NCBI GenBank assembly: GCA_900557355.1
Contig: USSR01000051.1
Location: 1 to 18,158, forward strand
Reading direction: 5' to 3'
DNA: 18,158 nt
Source: an uncultured Bacteroides sp.
GTDB taxonomy: Bacteria; Bacteroidota; Bacteroidia; Bacteroidales; Bacteroidaceae
Shown here: positions 6,914 to 13,790 of the stretch, piece after piece
Layout of the letters: the number at the start of each line of letters is the position of its first letter
How positions within the stretch are numbered: the first letter of the stretch is position 1
The notes under the pieces: model-generated
The model's input: the letters and a program-made list of their open reading frames with translations, nothing else
Database searches by the model: none
What the model was told of the DNA's origin: nothing
Program-made: the position numbers and the translations under genes

Positions 6914-9900
6914 TTAGAAATTAATATCAATACCAAACAAAATAGAACGGTTCATCGGATATTTCAAACCATTATTAGTACCAAGTTCCGGATCCCACAA
7001 TTTGAAAGGAGAGAAACATAAGAGGTTGTTACCGCTGACAAATACGCGCGCCCCCTTAGAGTAAATTTTTTCCATCCATTTCTTCGGGAAAGTATATCCG
7101 ATTTCTACAGTTTTCAAACGTAAGAAACTCATATCCTTCTTCCACCAAGTAGAAGCACGATAGTTGTTCTTGTTAGGACCATATGTAAGGCGAGGCCAAA
7201 AAGCATACGGATCTTGATTATCATCCGTCCAACGATCATCCAGATTTTCAGAATAAGCATTCCCCTGCACAGTTGTACCACTACCTGGCAAGAAGATGGT
7301 TGAATTACCAATCACACGATGAGCGTCGGCAGTACCTTGAAAGAAGAAATTAAAATCTATGTTCTTATAAGCTATAACACCGCCAAAACCGTAAACGATA
7401 CGCGGATCTTCCGTTCCGCCAATATAACCTTCGTCTTCTTCAGTAATTTTACCGTCTCCATTCATATCAACATATTTAATGTCACCCGGATAAAGTTTGT
7501 CAGCACCCACCTCTTGTTTTGGAATACCGAATTTCAATGAACCATCAGACTCAAAATCGTCTGCAGTGAACAAACGTTCAGCGGTAAGCCCCCAAAGTTC
7601 ATTCATAGAGCGCCCTGTCTGTCCGCGATAAGTACCAATTTTAGAAGGAGCCTCGTCATACTCGTCTACACGATTCTTGGCAAAAGTAAAATTCCCATAG
7701 AAAGATGTAAACCAGTCTTTATTAAGTTGCTTGTGCAAATTAATCGAAACCTCCATACCGCCATTCGTTACTTTTCCATAGTTAGCCCAAGGATTTGTGA
7801 TAAAACCTGTTTGTGTAGGAATAATACGACGTTGCATAAAGATATTCTTACGTTTTTCACGGAAAACATCTACTGTAATATCCAACGCGTTCCACAAACC
7901 AACTTCCAGACCAAGATTTGATTTAGTAGCTGTTTCCCAAGTCAGATTTGTCACACCAATCTCGCCTTCTGTAATACCTTTATCGTAGTTCTTTTGTCCT
8001 GTAGTCCCCCAAGTATATCCGCTGGCATCTGTTTTTAGTGTAGTCAAATAAGCAAAACGACGACCACCAATATTATCGTTACCTGCTTGTCCCATACTAG
8101 CACGGAATTTAATCTTATCAAAAGTGTTTTTCAAAGGCTCCATCCACGGTTCTTCACTCATCAACCAACCTAATGCTACGGAAGGAAAGAAACCGAAACG
8201 ATGACCTTTGGCGAAATTTTCCGAACCATTATAACCGAAGTTGAATTCAGCTACATAACGGCTATCGTATGTATAAGACAAACGTCCTGCAAACCCTTGT
8301 TTACGATAATCCTGAATAGAACCGTCGTCATAAGCCTGTTGATTATAAAGAAGCAAAGCATCAATATCGTTCTTTCCGAACTTACGGCTATAATTCAAGT
8401 TAAACTCAAAATAAACATTGGTATTACCATATTCAGTGCCGGTTTCACTACCCATTGATTCATCGCCCACATCATACGACGTATACACCAAATTACCTTC
8501 TGCATCACGCCCTGTCGCCGGATGTACGGTAGGAGTATTGCTGGTACGCGACCTCCTGCTACTGTTCCAACGGTCGAAACTGAAGATACCTTTAGCTTTC
8601 AATCCCGGCGTAATCTGTCTCAAGTCTTGTTCTACAGAAAATAAAGTCTGAATCTTGGACGAGGTAGTGAAGTCATACCCTCCCTGCGTCGCAGTCCTCC
8701 ACGGGTTAGCTCTATTCATTTCACGAGGAATGGAACCGTCGCTATAACGTGCCGGGTGCACAAAAGGTAAAGTCTCGAAAGCTTCGGAAAAAGCTTGGTC
8801 TGTGCTGCAACGTTGTTTCCTGAAACGATTCAGAAAACCACCAATATTTACACGCATCAAGGTAGTTTTGGTTACGTTCATATCAATATTCGAACGCATA
8901 TTGAACTGATTATTGTCCGTAGAATTATCTACCGGCAATGTTTTATCTTGTTGCAGAATACCCGACTCATTAAAATATGAAGCTACGATACAGTAACGCA
9001 AGAAATCAGAACCACCACTTACCTCCAAATTACCTTTGGTTGTGTAAGCATAATCTTTTGTAATTGCATCAATCCAGTTTACGTTCGGATAAAGATCGGG
9101 ATCATATCCGCTACGGGTACGATCAATACGCGTTTGATCAAAAGGTAATATCGCTCCATCCTGTGCAGCCAGTTGGTTGAGTAACGTCATATAATCCGGT
9201 GCATCCAAAAAATCTGGGAATTTGGTAGGTTGATTAATAGAATGTTCTACGTGTACTCTTACCTGGGGTGCACCAATTTGACCGTGTTTCGTTGTGATGA
9301 CGATTACACCATTAGCACCACGTACACCATACATGGCACTAGCCGACGCATCTTTCAAAATAGAAAAACTTTCAATCTCGGCTACATCTACGTTATTAAG
9401 ATCTCGTGCAATACCATCCACCAAGATCAATGGAGAATTACTGCCCGAAAAAGAACTAATACCACGAATCCAGAAGTTAGAATCATCATACCCCGGTTCA
9501 CCACTACGCTGAATAGCAATTACACCACTTAACTTACCCGCTAAGTTGTTACTTAATGTACGACTTGTACCAAATTGCAGTTGCTGTGGTTGAATCGTCT
9601 CAATAGAACCGATGATAGACGCTTTCTTCTGGCTACCATAACCGGTAATTACAACTTCCTCCAACTCCGAAGCGTCTTCCTCCAGAACTACATTGAGTAA
9701 CTTCGATCCATTTAACGAAACAGATTTCTTCTTAAATCCAATATAAGAAAACTCCAATGTAGAATTTTTGGCCGGAACGGTTATTTGAAACAAACCGTCA
9801 ACATCTGTCACTGCCCCCGAAGGGTTTGCAACATTAGCTACAACAATCGTTACTCCCGGCAATGGATTCTTATCCTTATCAGTAACCATTCCCGTTACAC

Positions 9901-10051
9901 GAACTCCTTTCTGCTGTTGCACTTCCAAAGTACTCTCTACGGAAGCTTCCCGCAAAGATGCAGCCATACCATCAGTTGGCAAACTCCAAACCGGGACAGC
10001 TAGAGAAGCAAAAAAGAATGTTCCCAAAATGCTTTGAATTACATTTTTCAT
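6914..10051 (-). CDS. SusC-family TonB-dependent outer-membrane oligosaccharide transporter
   Basis: A 1045-residue TonB-dependent transporter that imports glycan fragments into the periplasm. In order: signal peptide (about 1-30), carboxypeptidase-regulatory-like beta domain (about 50-126, VRVTGMVTDKDKNPLPGVTI), the SusC TonB-box region EEVVITGYG (131-139), a plug domain (about 145-265, with ILVDGI, SASAMYGVRGANGVIVITTK), then a 22-strand-type barrel ending in aromatic Phe1045 (MNRSILFGIDINF). The motif VDMNGDGKITEEDEGYIGG is a common SusC feature. There is no N-terminal secretin/TonB short domain or signalling extension, so it is not an anti-sigma-controlled type, which fits the HTCS-like regulator nearby. 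It follows the calpain-like gene by 109 bp and precedes susD by 22 bp. Length is normal for the family. Confidence 0.97.
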   Translation of the reverse strand: MKNVIQSILGTFFFASLAVPVWSLPTDGMAASLREASVESTLEVQQQKGVRVTGMVTDKDKNPLPGVTIVVANVANPSGAVTDVDGLFQITVPAKNSTLEFSYIGFKKKSVSLNGSKLLNVVLEEDASELEEVVITGYGSQKKASIIGSIETIQPQQLQFGTSRTLSNNLAGKLSGVIAIQRSGEPGYDDSNFWIRGISSFSGSNSPLILVDGIARDLNNVDVAEIESFSILKDASASAMYGVRGANGVIVITTKHGQIGAPQVRVHVEHSINQPTKFPDFLDAPDYMTLLNQLAAQDGAILPFDQTRIDRTRSGYDPDLYPNVNWIDAITKDYAYTTKGNLEVSGGSDFLRYCIVASYFNESGILQQDKTLPVDNSTDNNQFNMRSNIDMNVTKTTLMRVNIGGFLNRFRKQRCSTDQAFSEAFETLPFVHPARYSDGSIPREMNRANPWRTATQGGYDFTTSSKIQTLFSVEQDLRQITPGLKAKGIFSFDRWNSSRRSRTSNTPTVHPATGRDAEGNLVYTSYDVGDESMGSETGTEYGNTNVYFEFNLNYSRKFGKNDIDALLLYNQQAYDDGSIQDYRKQGFAGRLSYTYDSRYVAEFNFGYNGSENFAKGHRFGFFPSVALGWLMSEEPWMEPLKNTFDKIKFRASMGQAGNDNIGGRRFAYLTTLKTDASGYTWGTTGQKNYDKGITEGEIGVTNLTWETATKSNLGLEVGLWNALDITVDVFREKRKNIFMQRRIIPTQTGFITNPWANYGKVTNGGMEVSINLHKQLNKDWFTSFYGNFTFAKNRVDEYDEAPSKIGTYRGQTGRSMNELWGLTAERLFTADDFESDGSLKFGIPKQEVGADKLYPGDIKYVDMNGDGKITEEDEGYIGGTEDPRIVYGFGGVIAYKNIDFNFFFQGTADAHRVIGNSTIFLPGSGTTVQGNAYSENLDDRWTDDNQDPYAFWPRLTYGPNKNNYRASTWWKKDMSFLRLKTVEIGYTFPKKWMEKIYSKGARVFVSGNNLLCFSPFKLWDPELGTNNGLKYPMNRSILFGIDINF

Positions 10052-10160
10052 ACTTTAATGTATAATTAAGGTTAATATTAATTTTAAGTTTAACATATAA
10101 ATAAGATCTTTTGAGTCCTGCGTTTTACAGGATATGAGTATATTCAAATATTAAATCAAA

Positions 10161-11771
10161 CTACCTTCCAGTTCTTAATAAATGAGGAGCGATGCGCATT
10201 GGCATCGGAGTATAAGAAGGCGGTGTATAAGGAGATAAATTTCCTCCTACTCCAAATTCTTCTGCTGCTCCCGGTTCCATTATACGGAGATCGATAAGCG
10301 GCGGAACCGTATTATCATCCTTGATGAACAACATGCCGTCGCCCGTCCCGTCATGTCCACCACTAATAGTAGGCACTGCACCCCATGGATTACGCATGAC
10401 GAAAAGCATCGTATCATCCACAGGCAAAGACACGGTATAAGCATGTGCAGAAACAGTTTTATACTTACCGTCGACAGGAACATCGCTTTTAGTGAATCCT
10501 CCTACCACCAGTTTTCCTCTCTTCAGTGAAACCGACACGGCACGTTGCAGCTCGGCAGGAGTTAATTTTTCCGGAGCAAAAGCAAAACTGGAGCCATTAC
10601 CGGTGATGATAGCTGCTGCATATTCCGAACCGATACCGCCAATGTCCGACGTGTTTCTAAACGCTTGAAACCACTTGATGACTGCCTTTTCAAGAACTGT
10701 AGACCATGTGGGCTGACCGCTCTTGCCGGAACTTGCGCCCAAACTTCCACTCGTACCCACGAACAGATTACTTACTCCGACTTCGATCTGCTGTCCTTTC
10801 GGATCGTACAGCTTCACCGTAAATGTCTGGTTGCCATTATTCTTAATAATATTCTTGATAAATCCCGGATAAACGTAAGACAAAGAACCCATCACCGCAC
10901 ACAAACAGCAGTCACCAATGGAATGTTGGTTTACATCTGCCGGACAAGGTTCGCCAAAAGGATAAAGATTGGAGACTTGGAAACCAGCCCAACTCAATCC
11001 GGCAAAAGGATCCGGTTCTTTATTCGGATCTTTCAACCACAGCAATTTTTCCTGCGTAACGGACAAATCCGACTCGGCATGCTGAGTACCCATCACATTA
11101 TCCGGACTATACGTACTTCCGGAAGATTTCGACATCAAATCATCAATGTCTCCAACGAAAGCAGATGCTGCCAATGACAACTCTGCGAGTTGAGTAGAAC
11201 TTGCCCCATGATTACTTTGTATGCTCAATCTATAATATCTATATTCTTCTTCATTTTCTACAGCATACGTTTTCGTCTGTTTTCGTTCTGCGAAAGTCTG
11301 ATCTTTCTGAGTGTCCAGTACTACCCATTTTTGATTGTCAGAAGAACCGGATAATGTCCACGATTTCGGATCTGCTTCCGGAGAATCAGCTGCCGATGTA
11401 AGTGAATAGGATTTTACTGAGACACTACTGTTTCCATTCCAATTTATATTCACATTACTATGATAAGTAACGTACTTTGTGTCTAAATCATTATCTACTA
11501 ACTTTCCAACTTCCGACCCAACAGGTGCATCCGAATATTGAGTCCAAAGAGTTCCGCCACAAGGCATACTGGAATTATTGGCATCTAATGCCCAATAAGT
11601 CTGAAAGAAAGCTCTTCCTTTTCCTTGTTCATCATCATCTGAACAGCTAGCAGCACAAAACGACAATAATAAAATTGAAAATAGAAATCCACTCTTCATA
11701 AGAAAAGAATCGGTGTTCATCTTCCACCGCAACGATTTCGCGTGATGTTTTTTCATTCTAAATACATTCAT
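10161..11771 (-). CDS. Calpain-family (C2) cysteine protease lipoprotein with F5/8-type C domain
   Basis: A predicted surface cysteine protease (536 residues from the ATG at 11771). Lipobox CAAS-Cys43 is followed by SDDDEQ, which matches the acidic lipoprotein export signal described for Bacteroides. Residues about 75-202 resemble an F5/8 type C (discoidin, CBM32-like) domain: LVDNDLDTKYVTYH, SWTLSGSSDNQKWVVLDTQ, YRYYRLSIQSNHG, TQLAELSL. Residues about 255-500 carry the calpain core: Gln282 and Cys288 in QHSIGDCCLCAVMGSLSY, PTWSTVLEKAVIKW (354-367), GSEYAAAIITG (381-391), His443 in SAHAYTV and Asn461 in RNPWG. The full Gln/Cys/His/Asn set is present; the Trp that usually follows the catalytic Cys is Cys289. 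The C-terminus is Pro-rich. The first ATG has an A-rich leader; Met25 (11699) would give a textbook 18-residue lipoprotein signal and is a real alternative start. It is the first gene behind a PUL regulatory block, so it is probably co-expressed with SusCD. Confidence 0.85.
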   Translation of the reverse strand: MNVFRMKKHHAKSLRWKMNTDSFLMKSGFLFSILLLSFCAASCSDDDEQGKGRAFFQTYWALDANNSSMPCGGTLWTQYSDAPVGSEVGKLVDNDLDTKYVTYHSNVNINWNGNSSVSVKSYSLTSAADSPEADPKSWTLSGSSDNQKWVVLDTQKDQTFAERKQTKTYAVENEEEYRYYRLSIQSNHGASSTQLAELSLAASAFVGDIDDLMSKSSGSTYSPDNVMGTQHAESDLSVTQEKLLWLKDPNKEPDPFAGLSWAGFQVSNLYPFGEPCPADVNQHSIGDCCLCAVMGSLSYVYPGFIKNIIKNNGNQTFTVKLYDPKGQQIEVGVSNLFVGTSGSLGASSGKSGQPTWSTVLEKAVIKWFQAFRNTSDIGGIGSEYAAAIITGNGSSFAFAPEKLTPAELQRAVSVSLKRGKLVVGGFTKSDVPVDGKYKTVSAHAYTVSLPVDDTMLFVMRNPWGAVPTISGGHDGTGDGMLFIKDDNTVPPLIDLRIMEPGAAEEFGVGGNLSPYTPPSYTPMPMRIAPHLLRTGR

Positions 11772-11930
11772 TTTACTTGTTTATTAAGGTTACTAAATAC
11801 ATTTGTATTCTTAACTATGCATATATTTTTCTTGTTAACGAAAGCAAAATAAGTTCTTTTTCACCTATTACATATACTCTGGCGTGACAAAATGAAGACA
11901 AAATTTCGTTGACAAAGAAGCGCACAACAA

Positions 11931-11954
11931 GCACAATAAGAGCACAAAATAAAG
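11931..11954 (-). repeat. 24-bp operator-like direct repeat A1
   Basis: Plus-strand pattern GCACAATAAGAGCACAAAAT then AAAG. It matches copy B2 (16142-16165) at 19 of 24 positions and B1 (16087-16110) at 18 of 24. The partner A2 starts exactly 55 bp away. Probable regulator contact site (inference). Confidence 0.6.
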
Positions 11955-11985
11955 TCCTCATATTCAACACATTAAGCACCACTAA

Positions 11986-12009
11986 GCAGAATAAGAGAAC
12001 AATAAGAGA
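11986..12009 (-). repeat. 24-bp operator-like direct repeat A2
   Basis: Plus-strand pattern GCAGAATAAGAGAACAATAA then GAGA. It matches A1 at 18 of 24 positions and B2 at 15 of 24; the weakest of the four copies. The 55-bp distance to A1 equals the B1-B2 distance. Confidence 0.5.
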
Positions 12010-12151
12010 ACACAAGAGAAAAGTATTAATTCAAATCTGTATTCTCTTTTCAAACCCGAACAAAATGGGGTAAGGTACCGACTCCACTATTAATAGACGT
12101 AAAAAGACTAGCTATAATAATAAACGACTTGCCTAAGAATATATAACTTGC

Positions 12152-12179
12152 CGGCAGATATTTTTCCAAATACCTGCCG
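12152..12179 (-). terminator. Hairpin after GH76, probable end of the GH31-GH76 operon
   Basis: In the minus-strand transcript CGGCAGGTATTT pairs with AAATATCTGCCG around a GGAA loop: 12 pairs including one G-U. The stem begins 9 nt after the GH76 stop codon. The following bases (GCAAGTTATATATTC) are only moderately U-rich, so termination may be imperfect, but stem strength, position and the new regulatory block just downstream support an operon end. Confidence 0.65.
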
Positions 12180-12188
12180 ACGAGAAAA

Positions 12189-13760
12189 TCAATTCTGTTT
12201 TTTTTCCCATACAGCTAAACGAGCATACAGTTCTACAAGTGCACCCTGATGTAGAATCTGCCATTTATTGCCACCGTCTTCTGTCGGAATATCTCCACTT
12301 AAACCACTCAAATCCTCATTATTAATCAATCCATTATTATGATGTGCTTTGCCAAACCAGGCGTGTAACATCGTACTATGTATATCTTCCAAATACAATG
12401 AGTTCTTGTCAATGGAGTAGAGTTCGAAAAATCCACGACACATAATAGTATTAAACCATGCGTGTCCGGGCGACAGGACTTTAAAATCACGTTTCAAAAT
12501 ATCCGAATGAAACTGTTTAAACCACTTATTGTGACAAGCTTCCGCTATTTGTTTTGCTAAATTCAAATAAGAATTCTCTTGCGTTATTTTATAAAGAAGA
12601 CAAGCCAACTGCAAAGGCTGACCAGAATTATAAGAATACTTATTCTTCTCTATGTTACCTACCTGAGTGGGATCATCATCTTTAGGAGAAGCGTTATCAT
12701 AATACAAATGATCACTAGGATCATACATATAAGTCTGCAACCAGTTAAAACACTCTTTTGCTTTATCCAAATAAATTTGTTTGTTAGTTAACTGATATAA
12801 AATACAACTCAATACCCCTGTCGGAGCTGTAGAACAAGTATTCTTCGACCTACTAGGTTCGTTCAATTCTCTCCAATGTACTCCGCCACCACAAGTTTCA
12901 TCCCACCCATACTGTGCCAAATAATTCCACACAGCCTCAGCCTGAGTCAAATAACGTTTATCTCTAGTAATAATATACCATTCCGCCATATCAAGTCCAA
13001 TCCATACATTATCATCATAAAAACGCTCGTTGCCAGCTGCCGGATACACACTATATGCAGTACGTCCACGATCTGCTATCCAAAAAGCCTGAATACCACT
13101 GAACATATCATTGTCCAAAGACTCATAGTGCCGTTCCTGCCCCGTACCAAGAGAAGCTTCTCTCATTGCCACAAACGCAGACAATCCACTACCTTGTCCC
13201 CATACAAGTGCGTCTCCATCCCAATAACCGTCAGCCTTAGGATACCATGTCTGCCAACACGTCCGAGGCCCCTTGTGATAATAATACTCTATAACCTTTG
13301 TCATCAAGGTATGAGCACAATCAAACATTTTCATTTGTGCATATTCAAAGGTTGCCGCTTCCTGACTTTTACTCTCCGACCGCAAACCATTGACTCCCAC
13401 TAAAGTGACCGCTACCTCATACGTTCCCTCTGAAGGTACTTGTAGCAAATAATTTGCTCCGTTTTTGTATTTGACATCATTACCATTTAATAAAACAATG
13501 CTCCATTCCTGCGTCTTTCCGGTGTCTATCCTCCGATAAGCTATTTCTATCTGGAGATCTTTCACATAGGTTTTCCTCACAAAATTCACAACCAGCTCTT
13601 TCTCCCTATTTGTATTCAACACTTCCAGTTGCTCCACCGGATCAATTTTTTGGAGAAAGTTTTCCTCTTCTTTACTATCTTCACTACACGACTGCATGGT
13701 AGTCCCAACCACAAATAGAACTATCAATATACCAATTATCTTTTCCATATATTTTTTCAT
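12189..13760 (-). CDS. GH76 endo-alpha-1,6-mannanase, lipoprotein
   Basis: GH76 enzymes cut internal alpha-1,6-mannosyl bonds in yeast mannan backbones and in bacterial mannans such as the lipomannan core. This 523-residue protein has a lipobox MQS-Cys25 followed by acidic SEDSKEEE, suggesting surface display. A beta-rich Ig/Fn3-like domain (about 40-135) precedes the (alpha/alpha)6-barrel (about 145-520). The family's paired catalytic Asp residues are Asp249-Asp250 in ERFYDDNVWIGLDM. Other GH76 marks are GGGVHWRE (291-298), KNTCSTAPTGVLSCILYQLT (306-325) and YSYNSGQPLQLACLLY (375-390). It starts 30 bp after the GH31 stop, so the two are almost certainly co-transcribed, and it is followed by a terminator-like hairpin. 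A surface GH76 in this position would generate fragments for SusCD import. Confidence 0.93.
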   Translation of the reverse strand: MKKYMEKIIGILIVLFVVGTTMQSCSEDSKEEENFLQKIDPVEQLEVLNTNREKELVVNFVRKTYVKDLQIEIAYRRIDTGKTQEWSIVLLNGNDVKYKNGANYLLQVPSEGTYEVAVTLVGVNGLRSESKSQEAATFEYAQMKMFDCAHTLMTKVIEYYYHKGPRTCWQTWYPKADGYWDGDALVWGQGSGLSAFVAMREASLGTGQERHYESLDNDMFSGIQAFWIADRGRTAYSVYPAAGNERFYDDNVWIGLDMAEWYIITRDKRYLTQAEAVWNYLAQYGWDETCGGGVHWRELNEPSRSKNTCSTAPTGVLSCILYQLTNKQIYLDKAKECFNWLQTYMYDPSDHLYYDNASPKDDDPTQVGNIEKNKYSYNSGQPLQLACLLYKITQENSYLNLAKQIAEACHNKWFKQFHSDILKRDFKVLSPGHAWFNTIMCRGFFELYSIDKNSLYLEDIHSTMLHAWFGKAHHNNGLINNEDLSGLSGDIPTEDGGNKWQILHQGALVELYARLAVWEKKQN

Positions 13761-13790
13761 TTATTATTTCCCAACGAGGTGGTAGCCTGT

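Larger units (their letters stand above)
11841..12009 (-). promoter_or_regulatory. Regulatory block of the protease-susCD operon (copy A)
   Basis: The 417-bp gap 11772-12188 holds, besides the terminator hairpin at its far end, a block that aligns without gaps to 15997-16165 (constant offset 4156). By hand count it is about 106 identities in 169 bp, and 54 of 78 in the best part (11877-11954). Conserved parts on the minus strand are GCTTT near the expected promoter core, GTGAAAAAG (11856-11864), CATTTTGTCA, and the paired 24-bp repeats at 11931-11954 and 11986-12009. Short GACAAAA and GCACAA units recur every 9-14 bp. This is probably the operator and promoter of the operon starting with the protease. 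No clean Bacteroides TAnnTTTG element is visible, so the exact start of transcription is left open. Confidence 0.7.

Noticed and set aside
6892..6936. An upstream in-frame start that would lengthen SusD by 15 residues
   Set aside because: It overlaps the end of susC and would put non-signal residues before a normal lipoprotein signal peptide. The ATG at 6891 follows the susC stop by 22 bp.
10116..10132. Small hairpin TCCTG/CAGGA between the protease gene and susC
   Set aside because: Only 5 bp with a 7-nt loop and no U-tract; too weak to call a terminator. The 109-bp gap shows no copy of the shared regulatory block, so I treat protease and susC as one operon.
10665..11177. A 170-codon plus-strand frame opposite the calpain-like gene
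   Set aside because: It is a shadow of the protease gene on the other strand, with no recognisable domain or signal. The same applies to 12876-13403 opposite GH76 and 14778-15320 opposite GH31.
11815..12015. A 66-codon hydrophobic minus-strand frame within the protease leader region
   Set aside because: It starts with TTG, overlaps the repeats of regulatory copy A, and gets its hydrophobic look from TTGTGCTCTTATT-type repeat sequence. The conserved copy B does not keep the frame open.
11881..12020. A possible CRISPR-like or tandem-repeat array of GCACAA/ATAAGAG units
   Set aside because: Units are short, imperfect and irregularly spaced with no spacers. The pattern is better explained as a regulator-binding region because it recurs at the second promoter.
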